Shown here one piece after another: positions 17,167 through 24,747 of a stretch of DNA of 33,315 bases. Both the position numbers and the translations under genes were made by a program. Origin of the DNA: an uncultured Prevotellaceae bacterium (GTDB lineage Bacteria; Bacteroidota; Bacteroidia; Bacteroidales; Muribaculaceae). The notes beneath the pieces are model-generated. The model had not been told where the DNA came from and ran no database searches. It saw only the letters and a list, made by a program, of their open reading frames with translations. The number at the start of each line of letters is the position of its first letter. The first letter of the stretch is position 1. The stretch covers positions 1 through 33,315 of the forward strand of contig CAMJZF010000017.1 of assembly GCA_946410125.1 (NCBI GenBank), read 5' to 3'.

Positions 17167-18318
17167 ATGAAACGATATTTATCAATTATAGTGCTTGCTG
17201 CAGTGGCGATGACTGCCGGCGCGGCGACCGTAGAGAACGATTTTTTCAGGATTTCGACACCCGACGACAGCTGGTTTCTCACCAATGATGATGCGCTGCG
17301 GCCATACGGAGCGCGAGTTGACATTGCACGTGTTGACGCTCGTGGCGCAACGCTCGAGCTGGCTCGCATCGACTACATCGAGGGTGCTTTTGCCCCTCGT
17401 CTCTACCTCACTAAGCAGGTGGTAGAGAAGAAGGATGTGTTTTGCCGCACTGCGACAGACTTTACCGACGTCTATGAGTCGCGCATCGCAGGCTATGACT
17501 GCCAGAGCGTGCAGTTCAAAAAAACGTCTAATGGTTACGGTTACGATTGCGAGGCAATGACCTATAATGCCGGTTACGGCACTTTTCTCATTATTATGGC
17601 TCACCGCAGCGGCAACCCCAGTCTTGTGGGCAGGATTGTAGAAACCATGGCCTACAAGTTTGACACTGCACCCATGACTACGGCGGCACGCCTTGTGGCT
17701 GCAGCTCAGCAGGTCGTTAAGAAGCATCACTTGCCCATTGGTAACAACGAGCACTTGAGCGGTGTGGACCTCAGTCCCGATTCGTCGACAGTAACGCTCA
17801 AGGTAACAGTGCCTTACATAACAAAGGAAAACGTTAATGTTCCGGCATTTGTCATGACCAAGCGCGATGCTTGGTTCCGTCAGGCTCCCGAGGCGTTGAA
17901 GTTTAACCTCCTGCTCGCTGCCATCACGCGTGAACGCAAGAACCTGCGATATCTCTATGTTGATACCAAAGGTAATGAAATTGGCACCCTGCTGATTATG
18001 CCTGAGGAGTATGAGCAGGTAGAACGCCTTGAGGCTGAGCGCATTGAGCGTGAAGCTAAGGCACGTGAGGCGGCGGTAAAAGCCCAGCAGGAGGAACGTG
18101 CCAGGCAGGAAGCTGCCGAGCAGGCACGCATTCTAGAGGAGCAAAGAAAGGCCGCCGAGGCTGCCGCCAACGCTCCCATTACCCATGTGGTAAAGTCGGG
18201 CGACAGTCTCACCAAAATCGCCAAGCAATACAGTGTTACGGTGAATGAGATAAAGCGGCTTAATCCCAACATCAAGAGTGACAAAATCAATATCGGGCAG
18301 AAGATAGTGATTAGATGA
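17167..18318 (+). CDS. Exported protein with C-terminal LysM domain
   Basis: This 383-residue protein starts with a signal peptide (about 1-20, core LSIIVLAAVAMTAGAA). Residues 25-265 form a region I cannot assign to a family; it contains beta-rich segments such as GYDCQSVQFKK and FLIIMAHRSGNPSLVGRIVETM. Residues about 275-335 are a charged Glu/Arg/Ala-rich helix, probably a coiled coil or rigid spacer. Residues 339-383 are a LysM domain (VVKSGDSLTKIAKQY, then LNPNIKSDKINIGQKIVI), which binds peptidoglycan N-acetylglucosamine. The layout suggests a periplasmic protein tied to the cell wall by LysM and holding its N-terminal domain at a distance. It is divergent from the amylase gene and converges on the CotH gene, with only 41 nt between stop codons. 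Confidence 0.85.
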   Translation: MKRYLSIIVLAAVAMTAGAATVENDFFRISTPDDSWFLTNDDALRPYGARVDIARVDARGATLELARIDYIEGAFAPRLYLTKQVVEKKDVFCRTATDFTDVYESRIAGYDCQSVQFKKTSNGYGYDCEAMTYNAGYGTFLIIMAHRSGNPSLVGRIVETMAYKFDTAPMTTAARLVAAAQQVVKKHHLPIGNNEHLSGVDLSPDSSTVTLKVTVPYITKENVNVPAFVMTKRDAWFRQAPEALKFNLLLAAITRERKNLRYLYVDTKGNEIGTLLIMPEEYEQVERLEAERIEREAKAREAAVKAQQEERARQEAAEQARILEEQRKAAEAAANAPITHVVKSGDSLTKIAKQYSVTVNEIKRLNPNIKSDKINIGQKIVIR

Positions 18319-18359
18319 GTCGGCGGCTTACTTTTCCAAAAAACTGCTTCGTTGCTTTT

Positions 18360-20150
18360 CTAATCAGTATTTTGGAGCAGAATGTCGTAAATCATGGATA
18401 TGTCGGCGCTGGTGACAACGCCGTCTTTGTTCACGTCGGCAGGATTTGTGATATTTTCATCGGGTGTCGCTAATCCGAGCAGGATGTCATAGACCATAGT
18501 GATGTCGGCCGATGTGACAACTCCGTCGAGGTTCACGTCACCCTGCACGATGGTGGGCTTTCCCCATTGACTGGCAAGCCAATTGTACTTGTTGTTGAAA
18601 TAACTCTTGAAAGTGTCTCGGTCATTGAGTATGTCGGAATTGCCATATTGTGGCCACCTTGCGGCGTCGCACATCGCGGCAAGGTAAATCTTGTCGATAA
18701 ACGAGTCGATGAAACCTTCCATCATGTTGTAATGCAGTAGCACAAAGCGATTCCAGTGCTTGTTGACAATTTCTTGAAAATGAGGAAATTTGGCAATCTC
18801 GCCAATCCATGTCTGGTTGAATGCGGGTTGGTCATAGATAAACCTGTTGTTGTTGCGGTGAAAGGCGTTTCCAAAGTCCCACACTGGTCCGAACATGATT
18901 TTTGTGCTGTCGCCGTTTTCTTTGTGCCAGAAACAGCTGCCATGAAACGACTCGGTGTCGTCGAGCAGTTCCTGCACCAGGTAGAAGCATGCAAGCGTGT
19001 CGGGGTCGATATATTGTTCCCAACTGTTGTTGCTCTTGTCATTTACATAGATGGCGGCGTTGGTGGTATTGATAAGACCCGTGAGATAGGTGCGCTGCTC
19101 TTCGCTCAGATGCTCGGGCGACTTATAGGTCGACCAGATGCTCTTGCCGTTGCCCTCAACGGTGCGCACCTGCTCTTCTTCCTGATAGTTGTCAATCTCG
19201 ACGAGCCATCCGCCTGTAATCTTGAAGCGGTTGGTCTCATAGTCGGCTTGCTCGGTGATATTCACGCGGTCGGGTTCTACGCGAATTATTTCGGTGAGCA
19301 TATACAGCCCAATGTAATCGCCATTAAGTACCACTTCAACGGGTTGCTGCGATGGTGTCCACGCCAGTCCTATTCTGTGGCTTATTTCAAACCCTACCGT
19401 GTTGCGCAAGAACCCCAAATTGTCATCGGCATGAGCCAGCAAAGCCCAGTGCTTGTTGCGCTTCATGCCCAGCAGTGCAGTCTTGGATTCAAGTTTTAAT
19501 CGGTAAGGCTTTTTGTCAAAACTGTTCCATGTATAGTTACCTCGACCGCGCATGAGCATGGGTTCGGGCACTTCTTTCGACCCAACGTTTTCAACTCCCT
19601 CAATGCCCATGTTGTCGATGTAATAGTCGGCATAGACATATTCTTCGGTTGACGTTATGGGTTGCAAGTTCTCGGTGTTGATAAACATCACGGGCAGGGT
19701 GCCTGAGTAGGCAGGTGCGTTGTCGCGCTTCTTCCACACCCCCTGAGCCCAGTTGTCGCCACTTGTGGGAGTGAACACCCATCCCACAGGAATGGGAATT
19801 TCGCTTGTGGCAGTTCGTTTCTCATTGCGAGTATGGCTGATGCGGTCTTTCAGGTCGGGAAACGTTTCATTGAGTCGCCCGTCTGGGATGGCCGTCTCGG
19901 CAAAGCTGTAGCGATACATTCCTGTCACCTTCTCTGGAATGGTGATGCTCCACAGGTCGTCGCCCTCGTTGGTCATGGTCATGACATAACTCTCGGGGGT
20001 GGAATAACTCCCGAAAATAAATTTTACAATCGAATACTTCGTGAGAGAATTGTCGAAGTAAAACGTGCCCTTGGGTATGTCGAGAGCCTCAGCTGCAACA
20101 ACACTAAGTGTTATGAATAGAAGTGATAAAAAGGTGCTTTTCTTGGTCAT
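18360..20150 (-). CDS. Secreted CotH-kinase family protein with C-terminal dockerin-type repeats
   Basis: This 596-residue protein has a signal peptide (about 1-22). An N-terminal beta domain (about 25-145) looks like a carbohydrate-binding or SusE-like fold. The CotH domain runs about 155-500: MRGRGNYTWNSFDKKPYRLKL precedes K-H-W-LLAHADDN, then YIGLYMLTEIIRVEPDRVNI and FGPVWDFGNAF at 420-430, all characteristic of CotH. CotH of Bacillus is an atypical protein kinase of spore coat proteins; the role in Bacteroidales is unknown. Residues 537-596 hold two dockerin type I-like calcium repeats (DVNLDGVVTSADITMVYDIL and DVNKDGVVTSADISMIYDIL). It follows tatD by 15 nt and so is probably the last gene of the lipoprotein-prenyl synthase-tatD operon. 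No cohesin is visible in the window. Confidence 0.9.
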   Translation of the reverse strand: MTKKSTFLSLLFITLSVVAAEALDIPKGTFYFDNSLTKYSIVKFIFGSYSTPESYVMTMTNEGDDLWSITIPEKVTGMYRYSFAETAIPDGRLNETFPDLKDRISHTRNEKRTATSEIPIPVGWVFTPTSGDNWAQGVWKKRDNAPAYSGTLPVMFINTENLQPITSTEEYVYADYYIDNMGIEGVENVGSKEVPEPMLMRGRGNYTWNSFDKKPYRLKLESKTALLGMKRNKHWALLAHADDNLGFLRNTVGFEISHRIGLAWTPSQQPVEVVLNGDYIGLYMLTEIIRVEPDRVNITEQADYETNRFKITGGWLVEIDNYQEEEQVRTVEGNGKSIWSTYKSPEHLSEEQRTYLTGLINTTNAAIYVNDKSNNSWEQYIDPDTLACFYLVQELLDDTESFHGSCFWHKENGDSTKIMFGPVWDFGNAFHRNNNRFIYDQPAFNQTWIGEIAKFPHFQEIVNKHWNRFVLLHYNMMEGFIDSFIDKIYLAAMCDAARWPQYGNSDILNDRDTFKSYFNNKYNWLASQWGKPTIVQGDVNLDGVVTSADITMVYDILLGLATPDENITNPADVNKDGVVTSADISMIYDILLQNTD

Positions 20151-20165
20151 TTTAAGTATAATAGT

Positions 20166-20936
20166 CTATATGTCAAGATTAAATAGGGCGATGGCGTTGC
20201 GGTCGGTTGCCTGCGACACTTCTTGGGCAGTAACGTTCATATATTCAGCCACGAAACGGCAAATGTGGGGTATGTTGGCACTCTCGTTGCGCTTGCCTCG
20301 GTTGGGAACCGGTGCCAGATAGGGAGAATCGGTTTCCAGCAACAGCCGCTCCAGTCCCACAACAGGCAGGATTTCCTTGACATTGCTCTTCTTGAAAGTG
20401 ATGATACCATTCACACCAAAATAAAAGTCACCGCGGCGGCGCACTCGCTCAACCTCCTGTGGCGTGCCGGTGAAACTGTGGAACACACCATTTGGCAACG
20501 GTTCGCCAAAGTTGTCCATCACGCTTAATATCTCATCAAGCGCATTGCGGCAGTGAATGATGAACGGAATGTTTAACTGCTTGCACCAATGCAATTGTGT
20601 GTCAAGTGCCTGCATCTGCTGCTCGCGCCAAGTGGCATCCCAGTAGAGGTCGATGCCTATCTCGCCCACCGCCACGGGGTTGTGCTTGTCGAGCAAGGGC
20701 ATGAGCTCACGCAGTTGCTGCTCAAACCCCGCATCAACATCCTCGGGATGCAGGCCAAGTGCTATTGAGATATAGCTTGGATAAGCGTCACGGGTAGCCA
20801 CTACCCGTTCCACGCTGTCGAGGTTCTCGTTTGGCAAGATGATGTGGCGCACACCAGCCTCACGAGCCCGCGCAATCACTATGTCGCGGTCGTCGTCGAA
20901 GTCGCTGCAGTAGATGTGGCTATGAGAGTCAAGCAT
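20166..20936 (-). CDS. tatD: TatD family metal-dependent DNase
   Basis: This 256-residue cytoplasmic hydrolase has the TatD metal ligands in order: DSHSH with H5 and H7, GEIGID with E92, IHCR with H128, HSFTGT with H153, and LLLETDSPYL with D203. Family members are metal-dependent deoxyribonucleases (3'-5' or AP endonuclease activity) linked to DNA repair and quality control. Length is normal for the family (about 255-265). The start lies directly next to the 5-bp/7-bp repeat tract that fills the gap to the upstream prenyl synthase gene. It is followed after 15 nt by the CotH gene. Paralogs of TatD (YcfH, YjjV) are hard to tell apart from sequence alone, so the symbol is a family label. Confidence 0.92.
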   Translation of the reverse strand: MLDSHSHIYCSDFDDDRDIVIARAREAGVRHIILPNENLDSVERVVATRDAYPSYISIALGLHPEDVDAGFEQQLRELMPLLDKHNPVAVGEIGIDLYWDATWREQQMQALDTQLHWCKQLNIPFIIHCRNALDEILSVMDNFGEPLPNGVFHSFTGTPQEVERVRRRGDFYFGVNGIITFKKSNVKEILPVVGLERLLLETDSPYLAPVPNRGKRNESANIPHICRFVAEYMNVTAQEVSQATDRNAIALFNLDI

Positions 20937-20940
20937 GATA

Positions 20941-21022
20941 GGGTAGGGTAGGGTAGGATAGGATAGTAGTAGCTAAGAGTAGCTAAGAATAACTAAGAAC
21001 TGAAAACTGAGAACTAACAACT
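20941..21022. repeat. Degenerate intergenic tandem repeat (GGGTA units grading into 7-bp units)
   Basis: The plus strand has GGGTA x3 (20941-20955), GGATA x2 (20956-20965), then irregular TAGCTAAGA-like units, then four 7-bp units ending in AACT or AAACT (20995-21022: AAGAACT, GAAAACT, GAGAACT, AACAACT). The tract fills the whole space between the prenyl synthase stop and the tatD start. Confidence 0.85.
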
Positions 21023-21997
21023 CTATCTCTCTCGGTCGGCGAGTTGATTGATAATAGACTCAAATACCTTGTAGGCATCATAGTTCATCTTCACTTCATG
21101 GAGCAAGTCAAGTGCCTTGTGCGAATAGTTGATGATGGCATTTCGAGCAAGATCTTTGAGACCGAGGTCCTCGTAGAGTGCCGTTACCGCCTTGATTTTC
21201 TCTTGTTTATGCGAAGTATTGTCGGCGAGCCAGTGTTTGAGGGTTTTCTCGTCATTGCCTGCCGCATGATGGATGGCATTGATGAGCAGATAGGTTTTCT
21301 TGTTGTTGGCAATGTCGCCGCCAATTTCCTTGCCAAAGGTGGCAGGATCGCCCCACACATCGAGGTAGTCGTCCTGCAATTGGAAAGCAATGCCCAGGTT
21401 GACAGCCATTTCATATACTTTATCGGCATTCTCGGGCGAAGTGCGTGCAACGAGAGCTCCAGCCTTGCAGGCGCAGCCCAGGAGTACCGATGTCTTGAGG
21501 CGTATCATGTTGATGTATTCATCAACGGTCACATCGTTGCGGTTCTCATAGTCCATGTCATATTGCTGACCCTCATAGATTTTCATGGCGGTGTCGTTGA
21601 AAAGCTCAAGCAAGTCGGGCAATATGTCTTTGTCGACACGCGAAACTGTTTGAGTCGCCATCGTGAGCATGGCATCGCCACTGAGAATTGCCACATTGTC
21701 GTCCCATTTGCGGTGGACTGTAGGTTTGCCGCGACGCACGTCGGCGCGGTCCATCACGTCGTCGTGGAGGAGGGTGAAGTTGTGAAACAGTTCAATGCCC
21801 AATGCCACATTGACCGCCTGCCTGAGGTCGCCACCCATGGCTTCACAGGTCATAAGGGTGAGAACCGGGCGAACACGCTTGCCGCCAAGTGCCATAGTGT
21901 AGGCTATGGGTTCATAGAGGTGAGCAGGTTGCTGAGGATAGTCTATGTCGTTGATAGCCTCATTGATTAGGTTGAGATAATGGTTGTAGTTGTGCAT
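21023..21997 (-). CDS. Polyprenyl (geranylgeranyl/farnesyl-type) diphosphate synthase
   Basis: This 324-residue trans-prenyltransferase adds isopentenyl diphosphate units to an allylic diphosphate, feeding quinone and undecaprenyl-carrier synthesis. The substrate-binding motifs are plain: LGGKRVRP at 38-44, first Asp-rich motif DDVMD at 79-83 and second motif DDYLD at 209-213, with the GKEIGGDI segment after it. The residue five before the first motif is F74, and the motif has no two-residue insertion. In known enzymes this pattern is typical of short-chain (C15-C20) synthases of the archaeal GGPP type; I infer a short product. It lies between a small lipoprotein gene (67 nt upstream) and tatD, probably in one operon. 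Confidence 0.92.
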   Translation of the reverse strand: MHNYNHYLNLINEAINDIDYPQQPAHLYEPIAYTMALGGKRVRPVLTLMTCEAMGGDLRQAVNVALGIELFHNFTLLHDDVMDRADVRRGKPTVHRKWDDNVAILSGDAMLTMATQTVSRVDKDILPDLLELFNDTAMKIYEGQQYDMDYENRNDVTVDEYINMIRLKTSVLLGCACKAGALVARTSPENADKVYEMAVNLGIAFQLQDDYLDVWGDPATFGKEIGGDIANNKKTYLLINAIHHAAGNDEKTLKHWLADNTSHKQEKIKAVTALYEDLGLKDLARNAIINYSHKALDLLHEVKMNYDAYKVFESIINQLADRER

Positions 21998-22064
21998 GAC
22001 AAGTGTTTTTTTAATAGATGGACTGATTGGTAAGTGGTTGACCGACAGGTTATGCCGTGCCTGT

Positions 22065-22451
22065 TTATTTGTCTTCTACAAGTTGTTCAAATTCATCCCA
22101 GGGCTCGTCGGCGGGAAGATTTTTGGGACGCTCGACAAAGATTTCCTTGGCGAGCTGAGGGTCATTTTTCATCAAGTATTTTTTGTAGGCTCGGTTGTAG
22201 CTGTTGATGGCTGCAGTGTCGCGAGCCGCCTGAAACTCGGCTTGTTGTGCCTTGGCTTCAAGAATGCAGTTCTGCATGGCAAGGGTGTCGTTGTGGTCGG
22301 TTTCCACCAGTTGTTTGGCCATCTTGGTGGCTACCTGCGTTGCTTTCTTGGCAAGAGGCAATGGCTCAGAGTTTTTCTTGGGCATGCATCCCACAGTCAT
22401 TGCCATAATGAGCATGACGGCAAGCACCGGTTTGAAGATTGATGTATTCAT
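22065..22451 (-). CDS. Small helical lipoprotein, function unknown
   Basis: This 128-residue protein opens with a lipoprotein signal; the lipobox cysteine is C22 in MTVGCMPKK. The rest is charged and probably helical, rich in Lys, Ala, Glu and Gln, ending with an acidic stretch (EPWDEFEQLVEDK). No family is recognised. It is the first gene behind the promoter at 22483-22514 and is followed after 67 nt by the polyprenyl synthase gene. The lysines just after the acylated cysteine do not look like the acidic surface-export signal known from Bacteroides lipoproteins, so a periplasmic side is more likely. Confidence 0.75.
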   Translation of the reverse strand: MNTSIFKPVLAVMLIMAMTVGCMPKKNSEPLPLAKKATQVATKMAKQLVETDHNDTLAMQNCILEAKAQQAEFQAARDTAAINSYNRAYKKYLMKNDPQLAKEIFVERPKNLPADEPWDEFEQLVEDK

Positions 22452-22482
22452 TTCGTTATAGAATAGGTATGTATTTCTGTTG

Positions 22483-22514
22483 CAAAATTAATAACACCAA
22501 TCGAGAAATGCAAG
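22483..22514 (-). promoter_or_regulatory. Bacteroidetes-type promoter of the lipoprotein-prenyl synthase-tatD-cotH unit
   Basis: On the minus strand CTTG (22511-22514) is followed after 20 nt by TAATTTTG (22483-22490). The leader to the start at 22451 would be about 25 nt. Confidence 0.6.
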
Positions 22515-22535
22515 CAAAAGGTAAAGTAGGCACGC

Positions 22536-22570
22536 AAAAAAATCCCTCACACTACGGGTGCAAGGGATTT
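22536..22570 (-). terminator. Intrinsic terminator of the aquaporin gene
   Basis: AAATCCCT (22540-22547) pairs with AGGGATTT (22563-22570), with an inner CAC/GTG pairing and a short loop. On the minus strand the stem is followed by further T residues (the A-run at 22536-22540). It lies 18 nt after the aquaporin stop codon. Confidence 0.85.
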
Positions 22571-22588
22571 GATGTTTAATGATGATAA

Positions 22589-23266
22589 TTATTTAGCCTC
22601 TTTGGGCTCTACAATTTTCCAGATGATTGCTGCAAGGATGGCACCTACAAATGGACCTACGATGAAAATCCACAGGTTGGTAAGTGCAGTGCCGCCTTGG
22701 AATACTGCTGGAGCGATAGAACGGGCAGGGTTAACGCTGGTGCCGGTGTAACGGATGCAAACCAAGTGAACGAGTACCAGTGACAGACCAATGGCAAGAC
22801 CGGCAAAGTTGTTGGTGGCACCGTTGGTCTTGGCAGTAGCGCCAAGCACTACAAGCACAAACACGCAGGTGAAGATAATCTCGGCAAGCAGACCGCCAAC
22901 CATGCTCACGCCTTCTTGAAGGTCGTTGGCTCCAGTGCCTTCAAGACCGCTGTTTCCTACCAGCAGGCACAGCAGGGCAGAGCCAATGAATGCACCAATC
23001 ACTTGGAAAATCATGTACATGGCGCAGTCTTTAAAGCTGATGCGCTTTGTAAGGAAGCATCCTAAGGTAATTGCTGGGTTGATGTGGCAACCGCTTATGC
23101 CACCAATGGTGTAGGCCATTGCAACTACCGCCAAACCAAAGGCGAGTGCTGTTCCTACTACTGCAGGAATGTTTCCTACTGGGTCACAACCAAGGCTCAC
23201 GGCAACACCGCAGCCCATCAATACGAGCACCATTGTGCCCACCATTTCGGCTAAATACTTTTTCAT
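22589..23266 (-). CDS. aqpZ: Aquaporin Z-type water channel
   Basis: This 225-residue inner-membrane protein of the MIP family has six hydrophobic helices and both NPA boxes: INPAITLG with N63-A65 and VNPARSIAPA with N179-A181. The residues that set pore selectivity can be read: F43, H167, T176 and R182, with the same spacing as F43, H174, T183 and R189 of E. coli AqpZ. This pattern is specific for water; glycerol channels have a Gly in place of the His. It therefore should pass water and not glycerol, aiding osmotic balance. It is a single-gene unit with its own terminator and a candidate -7 box upstream. Confidence 0.95.
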   Translation of the reverse strand: MKKYLAEMVGTMVLVLMGCGVAVSLGCDPVGNIPAVVGTALAFGLAVVAMAYTIGGISGCHINPAITLGCFLTKRISFKDCAMYMIFQVIGAFIGSALLCLLVGNSGLEGTGANDLQEGVSMVGGLLAEIIFTCVFVLVVLGATAKTNGATNNFAGLAIGLSLVLVHLVCIRYTGTSVNPARSIAPAVFQGGTALTNLWIFIVGPFVGAILAAIIWKIVEPKEAK

Positions 23267-23338
23267 GCGTTTAATAATTTATAAGTTAATAACAAGGTTT
23301 ATAGTTTTATTTCTGTATTAATTTATAGCTTGATACCG

Positions 23339-23346
23339 CAAAATTA
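23339..23346 (-). promoter_or_regulatory. Candidate -7 box for the aquaporin gene
   Basis: TAATTTTG on the minus strand lies 72 nt upstream of the aquaporin start. No clear -33 TTTG. Confidence 0.4.
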
Positions 23347-23409
23347 CAAAAAATGACTAAAAACTTATAATTTGTGAACGATTATTTTATTGATTGGGGT
23401 GAAATTTAC

Positions 23410-23417
23410 TAATTTTG
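23410..23417 (+). promoter_or_regulatory. Candidate -7 box for pyrE
   Basis: TAATTTTG lies 31 nt before the pyrE start. ATTG ends at 23392, 17 nt upstream, shorter than the usual spacing, so the -33 element is uncertain. Confidence 0.45.
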
Positions 23418-23448
23418 CGCATAGTTTGAAACCAAAAAACACATCGTT

Positions 23449-24099
23449 ATGGAACGTTTAGACCTGACTCTTGCTAAGAAATTATTGAAGATTAACGCTA
23501 TAATGCTTCAGCCCGACCGCCCGTTCTTGTGGGGAAACGGCTGGAATGCTCCCATCTACAACGACAACAAGATAACACTGTCCTATCCCGACGTGCGACG
23601 TTTTGTAAAGGTGGAACTGTCACGGCTTATCTTGGAGAATTTTCCTGAGGCCGAGGTGGTTGCCAGCGTGGCTATGGGGTCGATTGCCATGGGGGCTCTT
23701 GTTGCCGACACGCTGGGACTGCCGTTTGTCTATGTGCGCGACGTGCCAAAGGATCATGGCTTGGAAAACGTGATTGAAGGTAATTTCAAGCCAGGTCAGC
23801 GAGTGGTGCTAATTGAGGATCTCGTGTCGACCGGCAACAACGCAATCAAGGCTCTGCACGAAATGCAGCTTGCCGGTGGTGAGGTGCTGGGAATGGTAGC
23901 GTTGTTTACTTACGAGTTTCAGCAGGCTCTCGACTCGTTTGGGCATGAAGGTCTTAACCTCATTACCCTTACCAACTATAATGCGATGATAGAGGCAGCT
24001 CTTGAGGATAAATACTTGACCGACAACGATGTTGACACGTTTGAGCTCTGGCACGATGATCCCGAGAACTGGATGCCGGCATCGCTCAAGCCCGACTAA
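23449..24099 (+). CDS. pyrE: Orotate phosphoribosyltransferase
   Basis: This 216-residue cytoplasmic enzyme joins orotate to PRPP to make orotidine monophosphate, the fifth step of pyrimidine synthesis. The 13-residue PRPP loop is at 119-131 (VVLIEDLVSTGNN), with the usual acidic pair E123-D124. The N-terminal segment FLWGNGWNAPIYNDNK is the substrate-facing hood typical of PyrE, and YVRDVPKDHGLENVIEG is the flexible catalytic loop with K101 and H103. Length is normal. It is followed after 68 nt by an SRPBCC-like gene on the same strand and then by a terminator, so the two may form an operon. Confidence 0.96.
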   Translation: MERLDLTLAKKLLKINAIMLQPDRPFLWGNGWNAPIYNDNKITLSYPDVRRFVKVELSRLILENFPEAEVVASVAMGSIAMGALVADTLGLPFVYVRDVPKDHGLENVIEGNFKPGQRVVLIEDLVSTGNNAIKALHEMQLAGGEVLGMVALFTYEFQQALDSFGHEGLNLITLTNYNAMIEAALEDKYLTDNDVDTFELWHDDPENWMPASLKPD

Positions 24100-24167
24100 A
24101 AAAGTTTAAGATAAGAAACCCGATTATATTTCTTGTATTGATAGACTAAACAGCTAAATGTAATTAT

Positions 24168-24605
24168 ATGGAAACCTATAAAAGCGAAAAAAATGTAATT
24201 GATTTTAATATTGAGGTTATTTACAGTAAGTTAAGTGACCCTCGCGTGTTTAAGGCACACATCGACCGGAATATTGACCGATTGCCACAGGAGGCACGCG
24301 AGCATTTGGATAAGGTAAAATTTGAAGACGACAGCATCAGCGTGGAGTCGCCAATGGGGGCGTTGAAGCTCAGCGTTAGCGAGAGTGTGGAGCCAACTAT
24401 GGTAAAGTATGTTGCCCAGTCGGCGCCGGTTCCTTTTGGCGTGACTGTCAATCTGGAACCTATTGATGACACTCACACACAGGCAGTAACCGAACTTAAC
24501 ATAGACATTCCCTTCATGCTCAAGGCAATGGTGGGGGGCAAACTCAGTGAAGGAGCCCTCAAGATGGGTGAAATGATTGCCAAGCTGCCTTATGGGGAGC
24601 TGTAG
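24168..24605 (+). CDS. SRPBCC (START-like) domain protein
   Basis: This 145-residue protein has no signal peptide. Its shape fits the SRPBCC fold, a cavity-forming ligand-binding domain: an N-terminal strand with a helix pair (IEVIYSKLSDPRVFKAHI), alternating strands (ISVESPMGALKLSVS, MVKYVAQSAPVPFGVTVNLEP, QAVTELNIDIPFML) and a long C-terminal helix (GGKLSEGALKMGEMIAKLPY). Ligand unknown. It lies downstream of pyrE, probably in the same transcript, but a link to pyrimidine metabolism is only inferred from position. Confidence 0.72.
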   Translation: METYKSEKNVIDFNIEVIYSKLSDPRVFKAHIDRNIDRLPQEAREHLDKVKFEDDSISVESPMGALKLSVSESVEPTMVKYVAQSAPVPFGVTVNLEPIDDTHTQAVTELNIDIPFMLKAMVGGKLSEGALKMGEMIAKLPYGEL

Positions 24606-24637
24606 GATTAAATGACGCAATATTAATTGCTAAACGC

Positions 24638-24673
24638 AAACAGGGTTGCCCCACTTTGGAGCAACCCTGTTTT
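24638..24673. terminator. Strong bidirectional-capable terminator between the pyrE unit and the S8 protease gene
   Basis: A perfect 12-bp stem pairs 24638-24649 (AAACAGGGTTGC) with 24661-24672 (GCAACCCTGTTT) around an 11-nt loop. The A/T ends let it serve both the plus-strand pyrE unit and the minus-strand protease gene, which converge here. Confidence 0.88.
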
Positions 24674-24698
24674 GACTCAATTATTGTCGGTCAATCTC

Positions 24699-24747
24699 AC
24701 TGAAAACTGATTACTGAAAACTGACAACTGAAAACTGACAACAGATT
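24699..24747. repeat. Seven tandem 7-bp repeats (ACTGAAA family)
   Basis: Units in strict 7-bp phase on the plus strand: ACTGAAA, ACTGATT, ACTGAAA, ACTGACA, ACTGAAA, ACTGACA, ACAGATT. The last unit overlaps two bases of the S8 protease stop codon (24746-24748). Confidence 0.92.

Noticed and set aside
20941-20965. Telomere-like GGGTA repeat
   Set aside because: Only five units, directly between genes of one operon, grading into other units; there is no sign of a replicon end.
21044-21970. Open frame of 308 codons on the plus strand opposite the polyprenyl synthase
   Set aside because: It mirrors a well supported gene and shows no motif of its own.
24699-24747. CRISPR-like array
   Set aside because: The units are 7 bp without spacers, and no cas gene is present.
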